A DNA stretch of 64,000 nt, from assembly GCA_009746045.1 (NCBI GenBank), contig RPFO01000027.1, positions 3,477,609-3,541,608 of the forward strand, written 5' to 3'. Each line of letters begins with the position of its first letter. Within the stretch, counting starts at the first letter, position 1. Made by a program: the position numbers and the translations under genes. This DNA is from Mesostigma viride. Taxonomy: Eukaryota; Streptophyta; Mesostigmatophyceae; Mesostigmatales; Mesostigmataceae. The notes below the pieces were generated by a model. That model searched no databases. It was not told where the DNA came from and was given only the letters and a program-made list of their open reading frames with translations. This document shows, piece after piece, positions 12,301 through 22,960 of this stretch.

Positions 12301-15300
12301 AATCATGGGAGAAGTGGGCGCGGGTGCTGCCTTGTCATCATTCTTACACATTATCATGGGAGAGATGGGCGCGGGTGCTGCCTTGTCGTCATTCTTACAC
12401 ATTATCATGGGAGAAGTGGGCGCGGGTGCTGCCTTGTCATCATTCTTACACATTATCATGGGAGAAGTGGGCGCGGGTGCTGCCTTGTCATCATTCTTAC
12501 ATATTATCCTATTTTTCTTATATCCTTGCATTCTCGTCCTATGCCGTGTTGCTTCTTTTTCTTATATCCTTGCATTCTCGTCCTATGCCGTGTTGCTTCT
12601 TTTTCTTATATCCTTGCATTCTCGTCCTATGCCGTGTTGCTTCTTTTTCTTATATCCTTGCATTCTCGTCCTATGCCGTGTTGCTTCTTTTTCTTGTATC
12701 CTTGCATTCTCGTCCTATGCCGTGTTGCTTCTTTTTCTTATATCCTTGCATTCTCGTCCTATGCCGTGTTGCTTCTTTTTCTTATATCCTTGCATTCTCG
12801 TCCTATGCCGTGTTGCTTCTTTTTCTTATATCCTTGCATTCTCGTCCTATGCCGTGTTGCTTCTTTTTCTTATATCCTTGCATTCTCGTCCTATGCCGTG
12901 TTGCTTCTTTTTCTTATATCCTTGCATTCTCGTCCTATGCCGTGTTGCTTCTTTTTCTTATATCCTTGCATTCTCGTCCTATGCCGTGTTGCTTCTTTTT
13001 CTTATATCCTTGCATTCTCGTCCTATGCCGTGTTGCTTCTTTTTCTTATATCCTTGCATTCTCGTCCTATGCCGTGCTGCTTCTTTTTCTTATATCCTTG
13101 CATTCTCGTCCTATGCCGTGTTGCTTCTTTTTCTTATATCCTTGCATTCTCGTCCTATGCCGTGTTGCTTCTTTTTCTTATATCCTTGCATTCTCGTCCT
13201 ATGCCGTGTTTTTCTTTTTCTCGTATCCTATTTTTCTTTTTTTCCTTGCATTCTTGTCGTGGTTTTTCTTTTTCTTATATTCTATTTTTGTTATATCATT
13301 GCATGCTCATCTTCTTTTTCCTTTCCGTTGCCTGCACCAACACTAGTGCTTGCGCTTGCCCCTGCCCTTGCCCCTGCGCCTGCGTTTGCACTTGCCCCTG
13401 CCCTAGCCCCCACACTTGCCTGCACCATCATAATGCGTGCACCCCTTCTGATGCTCTCGCACTTGCTCATGTGTCTGCCCTTGCGCTTGCCCCTTGCCCC
13501 TGCCCTTGCCCCCACGGTTGCCGTTGCCTGCACCCACATGAATACTCTATCGCATGCTTCCACTTGCGCCCGCCCCCGCAGCGTGGTGGGCGCACTGGCC
13601 CACTTTTTGCTGGGCGCGAGCGCGACTTGCCTTCTGCTGCCATCCCAGGGTGACACGGCGCAGGTGGCCGCCACCTGGCTGTTCTCGGGCATGGGCGTGG
13701 GCGAGCGCTGCGTGGTGGTGATGCCCGAATGCTCGGACGAGGCCGTGGAGGGCGCGATCGAGGGTGAGCGTTGGAGACTAAACAAATGCATACTAGCAAA
13801 CCTTGGTATAATCTGGAGAAACGTCTAACAGAGGTTGTGTGGATATTTTTGGTCGGGGGCGCGGTCAGAGGGTGAGCGGTGGAGACTTCTACAGAGACAT
13901 GGCCGTACGAGCCTTGGCAGAGGTTGTGAGAACTGTCTTGTGGTGGAGGGCGTCGTCGAGGGTGAGCGTACGATTAGTGTCGCTTTGGATAGCATTTCGA
14001 GTTTTTTTTGTATGCTACGTAGGATAAATAATCTGAGTATTCATAACTCCAATACCATTGGGTGTGGTGGGAGGTGTGTGGATCCTCTCGTGGTCGAGCG
14101 CGCCGTGGAGTGGCCGAGCATGGGAGTGTGTGTGTGTGTGTGCTTCCTGGTATGATGAACGGGGATGTGACAGAGGTCGCGTGGATCCTCTGCGGAGGAG
14201 GGTGCGGTCAAGGGTGAGCGGCATATGTGGATGCGGTATACAGATGCGACCTGGCATGCTAGTATTGTTCGCTAGGGATGATGGTATTGTGCTGCTAGTA
14301 TACGTGTCGTAGTATACTAGTATCCATAGTAGTACATATTCTGGTAGTGTACTAGTATCCATGCACACACTAGTATCCACACATATACTAGTAGTGTACT
14401 GGTATCCATACATAGACACTCTCGGCCAGTTAGGCTCGAAACACACGCCCTGATCAAGCAAGCTGTTTCCGGCCCCGCCGTCTAGGGCATCTAGTCGCTC
14501 TTCACGTAAGCCAGCCATAATTTCAATGAACAAGGCTACACATTTCCATCTCCTTTCATACTTATCATCCTGGACGACTCGGAAACGCGGAAAAGATAAC
14601 GAAAGTCGCGTGCTACCATGGTCCAGATTCTCCCAATTTCTGGCCTGCGCTGGTTGTCTCCTTGATATACTTGCATTGTACTAGTATCCATGTTCTGCTT
14701 GTTTCTTGGCCCCATTTGTAAAGAATTTTTGCGCCATTCGGAGCCGAGTGTAGTATTCTATTCGCGCAATGGGTGCTCACACAAACCTTGAATGCATGTT
14801 TTGCCTGCTTTACTCGGACCTAGGAAAACCAACCAGCCCACCACCACTCTTGAACTTCTGGCTGACTTCTGGTGTCCCTGACCCGTGTGCCCCCCCCCCC
14901 CCCCCCCCTGCCCTCGCTCCTCCCTGCCCACATGGGATGCATTCCTTCGTTTCATGGGACCCGTTTCTTCACTTCATTGGACGTGTCCTCCATTTTGTCT
15001 GGGGACCTGACAGCTGCGCACATCAGCATGGCACCATTGGGTGATGAGCTGGCAGGCGTTGTGGCCGATGTGCCAGCAGCCACCGCTGCCGCGCTGCCCG
15101 GCGCAACTCTGGCGGTCGCCCAGGTGGCCCAGACGGGTGTGGCCACGGGTGATGCCGTCGCAAAATCGGCACAATCCATGGACAGGGCCGTTGGTGGCGC
15201 AGACAAGGCTGCCACCGCCGCTGTGATGGTGGACGCCACCGTGTCGCCGAAGGAAAACCCTCTCCCTGACATGTTTGGAGAACCCCACACTGACCCTGAT

Positions 15301-18300
15301 GTTGGGCCCCACGTCATTGATCCTTATGAAGAGCCCCACACCGACCCTAATGCAGCAACCCATGCAGATCCCTATGGACAACCCCATGCTGACCCCAATG
15401 CAGCAACCCACGCTGTCGATCCTTATGGACAACCCCACACCGACCCTAATGCAGCAACGTATGCAGATCCTTATGGACAACCCCATGCTGACCCTAATGC
15501 AGCAACGCATGCAGATCCTTATGGACAACCCCATGCTGACCCTAATGCAGCAACCCATGCCGACCCTTATGGACAACCCCATGCTGACCCTAACGCAGCA
15601 ACCCACGCTGTCGATCCTTATGGACAACCCCATGCTGACCCTAATGCAGCAACCCACGCAGATCCTTATGGAGAGCCCCACACCGACCCTAATGCAGCAA
15701 CCCATGCCGACCCTTATGGACAACCCCATGCTGACCCTAATGCAGCAACCCATGCCGATCCTTATGGACAACCCCATGCTGACCCTAATGCAGCAACCCA
15801 TGCCGATCCTTATGGACAACCCCATGCTGACCCCAATGCAGCAACCCACGCAGATCCTTATGGAGAGCCCCACACCGACCTTAATGCAGCAACCCATGCC
15901 GATCCTTATGGACAACCCCATGCTGACCCCAATGCAGCAACCCACGCAGATCCGTATGGAGAGCCCCACACCGACCTTAATGCAGCAACCCACGCAGATC
16001 CTTATGGACAACCCGATGCTGACCCTTATGCAGCAACCCACGCTGTCGATCCTTATGGACAACCCCATGCTGACCCTAATGCAGCAACCCACGCAGATCC
16101 TTATGGAGAGCCCCACACCGACCCTAATGCAGCAACCCATGCCGACCCTTATGGACAACCCCATGCTGACCCTAATGCAGCAACCCATGCCGATCCTTAT
16201 GGACAACCCCATGCTGACCCTAATGCAGCAACCCATGCCGATCCTTATGGACAACCCCATGCTGACCCCAATGCAGCAACCCACGCAGATCCTTATGGAG
16301 AGCCCCACACCGACCTTAATGCAGCAACCCATGCCGATCCTTATGGACAACCCCATGCTGACCCCAATGCAGCAACCCACGCAGATCCGTATGGAGAGCC
16401 CCACACCGACCTTAATGCAGCAACCCACGCAGATCCTTATGGACAACCCGATGCTGACCCTTATGCAGCAACCCACGCTGTCGATCCTTATGGACAACCC
16501 CATGCTGACCCTAATGCAGCAACCCATGCAGATCCTTATGGACAACCCCATGCTGACCCTAATGCAGCAACCCACGCTGTCGATCCTTATGGACAACCCC
16601 ATGCTGACCCCAATGCAGCAACCCACGCAGATCCGTATGGACAACCCCATGCTGACCCCAATGCAGCAACCCACGCAGATCCGTATGGACAACCCCATGC
16701 TGACCCTGATGCAGCAACCCACGCTGTCGATCCTTATGGACAACCCCATGCTGGCCTGATTGGAGGCACCCTCGTAGATCCCTACGGAGAGCCTCATATG
16801 GATCCCGAGACCCATCTGGACGCGTTCAGCGGCCCCCTAAATGGGCTCCTGGGCCGCCCCGAGGGGTGGGACCCCTACAATGGCGCCCATGACGACCCGT
16901 ACGGCGGTCAGCAGGCAAACCCGGATGCGGATCACGCCATGCAGCCGGGGGTGTTTGACAAGCCGGCGGGGGCGCTCGTGGGTGGCGGCGGGGATACAGG
17001 TGCGCCGCGAGGGGTGGGAGGGGCAGGGGGGGGGGCATGGGAGGGGTAGGCTATAAAGGGCCTGGCATGGACACATTGCCTGGGGATGGTGGCGTGCAGC
17101 GGCCAGCGGTCCGGCCTGAGGCACTCTCGGCGTACCATGCCGGCAAGGAGCCATGGGACCCTGGCCTCCCTGCCCGCGCGGCCTTGTCCTTTCTGGGTGG
17201 GCGCGCTTGCGCTGTTTTTGTCCGGTGTGTGCCTGGCGTTGTGTAGCTCAGTTGCGTGCGTGGCGGCGCCTTGTTTTATCACCTGTCTTCCTTTGTACCA
17301 CCTGCTTTGTTTGCGTGCTTAGCGATGCCTACACGTTTTATCACATGCCTTGGCCTTGTTTTGTTTGTGCCGCCCATGCCCTTGTACTTGTACCGCGTCA
17401 GCTGGCCTTTCTTATCTCTTCCTTTGCGCCGTAACAATACTGCTGGTGTGTGTGAATATTGACTGCTATATGCCGATCTCATCTCCGAAATTCATCATTC
17501 TCAAGAAATGATTATGTACTTCTCTTGTGTGTCTTGTCTTGGTTACTGCCATTAGGATACTTGTCTTGGTTATTGTTATTAGGATACTTGTCTCGGTTAT
17601 TGTTATTAGGATACTTGTCTTGGTTATTTTTATTAGGATACTTATCTTGGTTATTGTTATCAGGATACTTGTCTTGGTTATTGTTATAAGTATACTTGTC
17701 TCGGTTATTGTTATTAGAGTACTTGTCTTGGTTATTGTTGTTAGAATACTTGTCTTGGTTATTGTTATTAGGATACTTGTCTTGGTTATTTTTATTAGGA
17801 TACTTGTCTTGGTTACTGTTATTTGGATACTTGTCTTGGTTATTATTATCAAGATACTATGTACTACTACATACGATAGTAGTATATAACTGTACTTCTA
17901 CTGCTATATGACTTGCGACGCCCCAGCAACCTTTGGCATCCCAATCGCCTTACCTTTTGCCTTTTACAATATGCCCCATGATCCCACGCCCCATGACACC
18001 CCCCGCAGTGCCCGCCGCAGCCATGCCGCAAACGACACAGGCGGCCGCCCGCACACAAGTCCTGCCCCCCGCTATGGTGCTTGGCAGCCACGCTGGCGCT
18101 GGCAAGCCAGCCCCTGTATCTGTTCACGGCGGTGCCGGGCAAGCAGCCGTGGGGCTACCACAAGGGGGGGCGGTGGGGGGAACCCGGAGGGCACCTGTCC
18201 CTGTGGAACAGAAGGTAGAGGAGGAGCCGACGGTCGTATGGAAGACGCGAGCTGTGCAGCCCGTGGCCAAGCCGGTCGCCCAGCCTGTGGCCAAGCCCGT

Positions 18301-19654
18301 TGCCCAGCCCGTGGCCAAGCCTGTCGCCCAGCCCGTGGCCAAGCCCGTCGCCCAGCCTGCGCCTCACCCCGCTAGTCAGCCCGCTTCTGGGGCGTTTGGG
18401 ACTTGGGACCGCTTCTGGGGCGCGCCGGTAGCATCTTCCGTTGCGAATGGGGGCAAGGGGCCCGCGCAAGGGGGTATCCCTGGCCAGACCAAGTCCAGTG
18501 CTGCCGGTGCCGGTGGAGGAGGCTTGAGGGGCGGAAATGGGGGCGCGGGTGTTCACGCTGCAGTCGACTTGCCTGCCTACGGTGCATATGATGCCTATGA
18601 TGGCGCGAGCGTGCCCGCTTATGGAGTTGACCCGAACTTGCTCTCGTATGGACCCTTTGACCTCGCCAGCACGCCCGCCGGGGGCGCCTATGACGACGGC
18701 TTCAAGGCTTATGGAGACCCTTACAACGATGGGATGCTGGCGGATGGTGGCAGCAACCACCCAGGGCAAACCTCGGGCACGCCATCCAGCGCCAAGCTTG
18801 TTCCCACCCAGTCCACACCGCAGCAGCCTGCGCGGGCGCACGTACGGCCACCGGGCCGTCCGGACAAGGGGCTCGTCGCGATATCGGGCTCAGAGTTCCC
18901 CGACACGATCGACTCCGGGGCAGGCGGTGGGGGGATGGGCCTTCCAGGTAGCACGACTCAGGGCCACGGCGCTGGTGGCATGAGGCAGGGCGCCGGCCCT
19001 GGTGGTGTGACGCAGGGCCCTGGGCCGGGGGGCATGAGGCAGGGTATGCCAGGTCGGCGGAGGGGTCGGCTGAGGGGTCGGCTGAGGGGAGGCCCGGGCG
19101 GTGGCCAGGGGGGCGTGGGCGGGGGAACGCATATGGATAACGGTGACTATGGGCCTGCGCCCTATGACAACTTGTACAGCTTGCCGGGGGATCATAAATA
19201 CTTTGAAGGCGGGCCGCAGCCCATGGGTGGCTTTGGTGGCCCCCAACAGCCACAGAGAGGGTTTGGAGGAGGGGTTGAATTTGGCGGCCCGCAGCAAAAG
19301 GGCTCCCGATCGGCGAGGCAGCAGATTCAGCACAAGGTGGACGCTGCGGACATGGCAGGTGTCCCGGGGGGGGGGCTGACAGGCCCCCGCTTGAGGCCAG
19401 ACCGCCCCAGGCGTCGTCACCAGCCGCTGCTCCCTCCGGCATATAAACGCCACCCGGGCGGGGCGGACAGGGACAGTCAATTCACCATCGGGAACAGTTT
19501 GGGGGGCGGCAACGGCGGCATGATGCCAGCATCGACGCATGTTCCGAACCCGGCGCTCATTGCGGCGCGCTGGCGTAAGAGCCCAGAGTACAAGAAGATC
19601 ATGGCGCGGCTGCAGAAGGAGAGCAAGCACCAGGGAAAGCACCACGGGTTGTGA
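6066..19654 (+). CDS. Fucosyltransferase-like glycosyltransferase with DPYG..NAATHA repeat domain
   Basis: Seven exons (6066-6333, 8314-8630, 9553-10083, 10767-10924, 13582-13763, 15014-16999, 18009-19654) join in phase to 5,088 nt, about 1,695 aa. Order: N-terminal hydrophobic signal peptide/anchor (RLFVFTVVLVQISLASV); the donor-sugar fold entry (CGDFGNRLAGIADALYLAVV, then RRVLLI), the counterpart of the GDRLRG..SAF..AL..NR.L motif of plant/algal fucosyltransferases; a central WAFLF..PSL block; a strand IPVYVSVD like the 'vyVaSD' strand; DRTRVVGALAHFLLG and a ..S.G..A..W block like the C-terminal 'vgAL.D..lL...d' motif; then the repeat domain and a Gly/Pro tail. The product is probably a secretory-pathway or cell-surface glycosyltransferase. 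The Arg of the usual HxRxxD/IRTG motif is not visible (the region reads WISVLASGHSGS), so activity is uncertain. The boundary of exon 6/7 is the least secure. Confidence 0.7.
7197..8309 (+). repeat. Compound microsatellite filling FUT-like intron 1
   Basis: In order: (TCAC)n about 7198-7434, (TCCC)n about 7435-7622 with CTC slips, (CGCCCT)n about 7648-7869, then C-homopolymer-rich sequence and (CACCCCT)n up to the acceptor at 8313. Everything is pyrimidine-rich on the coding strand. The long ORFs here on both strands are artefacts of the repeats. Confidence 0.95.
8314..8630 (+). CDS. FUT-like gene exon 2
   Basis: Begins after CTCCCGCAG with GIADALYLAVVTRRVLLIHH, continues with a PFPLEDSLRP..IDWL block typical of the family, and ends AAG/GTACGT in phase 0. 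A Pro/Gly-rich linker (about residues 145-165 of the protein) follows the conserved block. Confidence 0.8.
9553..10083 (+). CDS. FUT-like gene exon 3
   Basis: 177 codons between CCCCGGCAG and CAG/GTGAGT. It holds a Ser/Thr/Asn/Gly-rich linker, the conserved aromatic block IFAWAWAFLFQPSPSL, an L.kRL.L helix, the WISVLASGHSG segment where an IRTG/HxR motif is expected, CGMRMVSALVRKY, and the strand IPVYVSVD. Confidence 0.8.
10653..10726 (+). pseudogene. Partial tandem duplicate of FUT-like exon 4 with its acceptor site
   Basis: After TTCTCCCCTGCAG the sequence CCGGGGTTGTCCAAGGAC repeats the start of exon 4 and translates to PGLSKDLVHHLLVHPFQPP. The copy has no donor and no DRTR end, so it is an incomplete exon copy. 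Two competing acceptors 114 bp apart (10652 and 10766) could both be used. Confidence 0.75.
10767..10924 (+). CDS. FUT-like gene exon 4
   Basis: Acceptor TTTCTCCTGGCAG, donor ACGCG/GTACGC, phase 0 to 2. Encodes PGLSKDIVHHLILHQFQP, a T-D-E-D helix and SLNDRTR. Joining CG to the C of exon 5 restores Arg and gives DRTRVVGALAHFLLG, matching the family C-terminal pattern. A partial duplicate of this exon lies directly upstream (10653-10726). Confidence 0.75.
10926..12505 (+). repeat. 51-bp minisatellite, about 31 copies, in FUT-like intron 4
   Basis: The unit contains TCATGGGAGAAGTGGGCGCG and GTGCTGCCTTGTCATCATTC, with GAGATG/GAAGTG variants and a 49-bp GGGTAGTG variant. The array begins directly at the donor of exon 4. 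Because 51 is divisible by three, several frames stay open for hundreds of codons, but the sequence has no other protein character. Confidence 0.95.
12510..13215 (+). repeat. 44-bp pyrimidine-rich minisatellite, about 15 copies, in FUT-like intron 4
   Basis: Near-identical units built from CTTATATCCTTGCATTCTCG and TCCTATGCCGTGTTGCTTC plus a T tract follow the 51-bp array. The unit is not a multiple of three, so the apparent protein has a 44-residue period (three units). The pyrimidine-rich sequence continues degenerate to the exon 5 acceptor. Confidence 0.95.
13582..13763 (+). CDS. FUT-like gene exon 5
   Basis: Acceptor CGCCCCCGCAG, donor GAGG/GTGAGC, phase 2 to 1. Encodes VVGALAHFLLGASATCLLLP, then SQGDTAQVAATWLF and CVVVMPECSDEAVEG. 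In related transferases this block buries the nucleotide-sugar site (S..S...A..). Confidence 0.75.
13850..14225 (+). repeat. Degenerate duplicates of exon 5 end plus donor site in intron 5
   Basis: The exon 5 terminus (GGAGGGCGCGATCGAGGGTG) recurs in degenerate form near 13857-13880, 13946-13970 and 14195-14222, each ending in the donor-like GGGTGAGCG. AGAGGTTGTGTGGAT / AGAGGTCGCGTGGATCCTCT blocks recur with them. Confidence 0.65.
14410..14666 (-). repeat. Dispersed repeat R1, copy 1 (inside FUT-like intron 5)
   Basis: About 255 bp homologous to 20235-20600 (opposite orientation) and 38520-38872 (same orientation). The sense strand starts near TCAAGGAGACAACCA. A conserved reading frame (MAGLREERLDALDG, then NSLLDQG.CFEPNW) is shared by the copies. 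Copy 1 is bracketed by CTAGTATCCAT motifs at 14321-14408 and 14678-14692. Confidence 0.8.
15014..16999 (+). CDS. FUT-like gene exon 6 (about 30-copy 16-aa repeat domain)
   Basis: Acceptor CCTGACAG at 15013 is the only nearby AG with the phase that continues exon 5 (split codon GCT). An Ala/Val-rich stretch (about 75 residues) leads into near-perfect 48-nt repeats from about 15280 to 16755 encoding DPYGQPHADPNAATHA, with EPHTD and HAVDPYG variants (51 nt when AVD is present). The exon then diverges into a Gly/Pro/Asp-rich segment and ends at ACAG/GTGCGC. The repeats are Asp/His/Pro/Tyr-rich and could bind metal or act as an extracellular spacer; that is inference. Other frames and the minus strand are also open here because the repeat unit is a multiple of three. 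Confidence 0.65.
17535..17860 (+). repeat. 27-bp minisatellite, about 12 copies, in FUT-like intron 6
   Basis: The unit resembles GGATACTTGTCTTGGTTATT followed by GTTATTA, with small substitutions. It lies between the exon 6 donor (17000) and the exon 7 acceptor (18008) and keeps all frames open without being protein-like. Confidence 0.9.
18009..19654 (+). CDS. FUT-like gene exon 7 (Gly/Pro-rich C-terminus)
   Basis: After CCCCCCGCAG at 18008 the frame fits exon 6 (phase 1). It starts VPAAAMPQTTQAAARTQVLP, has a VAKPVAQP tandem repeat (18262-18360), DPYG-like remnants (..YDAYDG.., ..DPYNDG..), several Gly-rich tracts, and ends in a basic helix RWRKSPEYKKIMARLQKESK before TGA. The scattered DPY motifs support it belonging to the same protein as exon 6. 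It could alternatively be a separate downstream gene. Confidence 0.55.
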
Positions 19655-20200
19655 GGGGGGCGAGCAGGAGGGCAAATTATCATGGCAGGTAATATAATCC
19701 CGCATGGGGACCTAACGAGAATTCCTGGGCTGAATAGTCATCGGATTTGCCTCCAGTCTCGCGGCTCTGTTCGCCCATTTCGCAGCGTCAACTAGAAAAG
19801 CGTCAACTAGAAAAGCGGGATGCGACCTCTTCACTGTTGCATCGTGAAACATTAGAGGCCACAACAGGCATGCAACACAATTTCCGCTGTGGAATCGGTG
19901 TGGGGGAATCAGATGCGGTCTCTCGGTCTGCGTTTCTTGCCGCCTGCTCGGCTCGCCAGTGATGGGTCCTCGAGCCTTTGTATGATGTTATCCACAGGCT
20001 GCATGAGGGGCCAACAGTAGCGTCGTCAACACGAGGGATTGTGGCAACAAGGCTGTCGCCCCTCCAATAACTGGGTCCAAAATTTCCCCGTCAACGTGCA
20101 GGCTAGGTTGCAGATTGGTGCCAGGCAAGCCGCCTGGTGCGCGCCTTCTACTGTATCACTTAATGGTACATAGGCTAGGTAAGCTTCATAGATTAATTAA
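19655..20200. other. Intergenic, downstream of FUT-like gene
   Basis: No gene is recognised. A GCGTCAACTAGAAAA direct repeat lies at 19785-19815. A 75-bp stretch near 19950-20025 (GGTCCTCGAGCCT...GCATGAGGGG) is a diverged match to 25335-25400. It ends at an ATTA/TTAA microsatellite (20190-20212). Confidence 0.5.
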
Positions 20201-20234
20201 TTAATTAATTAGAAACATAACTCAGTTGGGAGTA

Positions 20235-20679
20235 TATGTCAAGGAGACAACCAACGCAGGCCAGAAATCCGGAGAATCCGGACCATGGTAGCTCGAGCCT
20301 TCCGGTATCTTGTCCACATGTTCGAGTCGTTCAGGATGATGAATATGAATGGGGATGGAAATGTGTAGCCTTGTGCATTGAAATGATGGCTGGCTTACGT
20401 GTAGAGCGACTAGATGACCTAGACGGTGGGGGCGGAAACAGCTTGCTTGATCAGGGCGAGTGTTTCGAGCCTAACTGGCTGGGAGTGTCTAGTGGTGAGC
20501 ACCATTGCTGCGATCGCTCTCCCACCATTTACGAGGAAATACCCGCAAATGGAAAACCACTGAAAAGGTGTAGCACATATCCCGGAGAAGGGGCATTAAT
20601 ATGTGAACCTGTGGCTTGCCTTTCAAGGCAACGAGAGAAGGGGTTCTTTTTGCTGAGCATCGAGCAGCCTTGTCTGTAA
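20235..20679 (+). repeat. Dispersed repeat R1, copy 2, with 147-codon ORF
   Basis: The longest copy of R1. Its ORF (20236-20679) starts MSRRQPTQARNPENPDHG and contains MAGLRVERLDDLDGGGGNSL. The same residues are kept in copies 1 and 3, one with a stop, so this was probably once coding. I do not recognise the protein. TAACTCAGTTGGGAGTATAT just upstream (20219-20238) looks like a tRNA box A and ATGTTCGAGTCG (20319-20330) faintly like box B, but the spacing is long for a SINE. Confidence 0.6.
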
Positions 20680-20845
20680 TATGGAGGCAGATGGTACGTA
20701 AGGATGGATGGCAAGTAGTGATGAAGGAGACCACCCCCAAGTCTGTGGGGGCTCCGCGTGTGACCAAGTATGGCATTCATAGCGATTCGGGCCGCGGTGC
20801 CCACACCGCTGTAACTAGGAACTAGATTAATTAATTAATTAATAG
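20680..20845 (+). repeat. LINE-A 3'-end fragment joined to a (TTAA)n tail
   Basis: GGAGGCAGATGGTACGTAAG to GTAACTAGGAACTAG matches the LINE-A 3' region but ends early in (ATTA)n at 20824-20842. That tail is shared with a LINE-A copy in the opposite orientation, giving a tail-to-tail junction. Confidence 0.75.
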
Positions 20846-22960
20846 ACACGTGACTGCGTCACGTGAGCCGAAGTCCTCAGTGGGAGGGGAACATGGGATG
20901 GAATGGATGGTGTAAGCTATCTACGTCCTAGTTACAGGGGTGTGGGCACCGCGGCCCGAATCGCTATGAATGCCATACTTGGTCACACGCGGAGCCCCCA
21001 CAGGCTTGGGGGTGGTCTCCTTCATCACTACTTGCCATCTATCCTTGCGTACCATCTGCCTTCATATTACAGACATTTGAACCAGGAGGCTGGCCGGGTG
21101 TGCATGAGCCCGTCACGTCTAGGGTAGCACATGTCCATGCCGAGTCTATCACGAAAAGTCCACGGGTGGCAGCCCTGCCGCGCGCGGCCGGGGGCACGCC
21201 AGGTGAGGACATATCGCCCAGGCTGGGCGGGCTTGGTGCCAGATAGTCTATCTGATGTGTCTACCTGATCTGTGCGGGCCAGGTGCCCGGCTAGGCCCAG
21301 GCGCCTGTGCCTAATAATGTGGGAAACATAGGGCAAATCAGCGTACAAATCCTCATTACTAATGTGTAAACCAAAGGGGATGTTAAGGGCCTTGCGCAGC
21401 ATCTTGGTCAGTGACGGCGCCGTCGAGTCGTTGCTCCAGCTCCTGCGTCAGTGTCCAGGTCGATCTCGGCGCCGTAGACCTGTCAGGATCGTCAGAATGA
21501 CGACCTTGAATGTCGAGGTCACGCTTGACGATATCCGGGGTAGGGCGGGGTTGCTCCACCAGCGGCGGTGGTCATGGAGTTGCGCCCACGCCATGCCGAT
21601 CCGTGTCGTCAGGTCGTCCTCGCAGTCGAGAAGCCAACTGCCGAGCAGCTTGAAGCGGCCTGAAGTAGGGTAGTTGACCTCGGTGGCGTCTAGGAGGCGG
21701 AATGTGGGTGGGGGCCCTGCCATGCCGAGGGCCAGGGCCTCGGTTTTGGGGCTGATTTCTAGACCAATCGCCCGAGCCTCGAGCGCCAGGCAGTCCAGCC
21801 AAAGTTGGGCAGACTCCGGCTTCTCGATGAGCGTGATGTCGTCGGCATAAATGAGGTCAGCTAGTAAATTCTGCTTGTTAGTCGGCCCCCCTTCTCCAAG
21901 CTCGTTCGTGATCGCTAGGCCAGGGGCACGGCCTGCAATGCTAGCAAAGCGAGCACGTGCCTGGCGCATAACATAATCCACTACAATAATAAAGAGGTAC
22001 GGCGACAGGACGCAACCCTGCCAGACGCCGGTCTGCAGTGGGCATGGCGGGGTAATGCCGTGTTGAGTGCGCACCGAAGTGGTCGACCCCTCATACAGCG
22101 TGCGGATGACGGTAATCAGGGGAGTGGGGACGCGAGCGCGAGCAAGTACAGCCCATAGAGCGTCCCAGAGGACAGAATCAAAAGCCTTGATGAAGTCGAC
22201 GAAGATCAGGATGGCGGGAAACTCACCAGGTTGCAGGAGAGCGATTTCCTCGAAGAGGCGACGCGCGACGAAGATGGCCATGACGGTGTTGCGCCCAGGA
22301 TGGAAGCCCATTTGACTTTCCCCAAGGTGACAGTCGAGAGCAGAACGAAGGCGGTTGAGGATCATGCGCATGAACAACTTGAGTGCAGCGCTCTGGATGC
22401 AGACTCCTCGGTAGTTGGCGGGGTCGTCAGGGGAACCTTTGTTTTTGTACAGCATAATACGGTAGCTGTGCTGCCACTCAGGAATCGGCGGCGCGTCCGC
22501 AAGCAGGATCCGGTTGCAGACGTCAAGCAGGAACCCCGTGAGCACCGTCAGCTTAATCACCAGGGCTGGGAGCTGGTCAGGTCAAACGGCGGCGTAGAAG
22601 CTGAGTTGCTTGGCGGCGGTGCTCAGCTCGAGCTCGGTGAACGGCGGCCGTAGCTCGTTGGAGTCGGCCAGGGGTTCCGTCAGGGCTGGGTACGTGTAGT
22701 CCTGCTCAGCGGCGGGCGGCGTGGGCGGCGCAGGGACGTCCGCAGGCGCTACTGCCAGGCGTGCGGCCGCCAGAGGGCCAAGCGGCGGAGGCGGCGGGGG
22801 GGCGCCGAGAAGGGGCATATGGCCTTTAATACATTCTGGGCTACTTCCTGCAAGGGTGGGGATGTAAACGACACTTGCTCTAGGTGCACCAAGCCGGGCA
22901 CCTGCACCACCATGATGTCTCAGAGCTCAATTAAGGCCTGTCATATGGGGTGGAATGGCA
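20824..22960 (-). mobile_element. LINE-A: L1-like non-LTR retrotransposon, ORF2 region to 3' tail
   Basis: On the minus strand the element runs from a linker (MVVQVPGLVHLEQVSF frame near 22915) through the reverse transcriptase to a 3' UTR ending CACGTGTCTATTAATTAATT. The 3' terminus (about 140 bp, with CCTCCCACTGAGGACTT) recurs at 22960, 37540, 37700, 54830 and 55700. The tail is a TTAA microsatellite instead of poly(A). The 5' half (ORF1, endonuclease) is absent. Confidence 0.85.
21067..22818 (-). pseudogene. LINE-A ORF2 reverse transcriptase (one stop, one frameshift)
   Basis: 22818-21448 holds the RT core: YKNKGSPDDPANYRG (domain 1), FVDFIKAFDSV with catalytic Asp, GVWQGCVLSPYLF, and IYADDITLI with the YADD active site at 21849-21838. 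An in-frame TGA interrupts it near 22579 (..FYAAV/PDQLPALVIK..). After ILTIL near 21460 the frame shifts, and 21402-21067 continues with MLRKALNIPFGLHISNEDLY and a RRLGLAGHLARTD box typical of the C-terminus of L1/CR1-type proteins. The product would copy RNA into DNA at the target site; this copy is dead. No RNase H domain is seen. Confidence 0.9.

Noticed and set aside
10926-12505. CRISPR-like array (regular 51-bp spacing)
   Set aside because: Units are contiguous with no unique spacers, and the genome is eukaryotic.
10638-13828. ORFs of 388, 891 and 663 codons on the plus strand and matching minus-strand ORFs
   Set aside because: Products of 51-bp and 44-bp tandem repeats without stops. 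The units have no protein-like constraint, and the splice-consistent exons lie outside.
14974-16815. 613-codon minus-strand ORF and 494-codon second-frame plus ORF
   Set aside because: Shadows of the 48-nt coding repeat in exon 6; the first frame carries the non-repeat flanks and splice phase.
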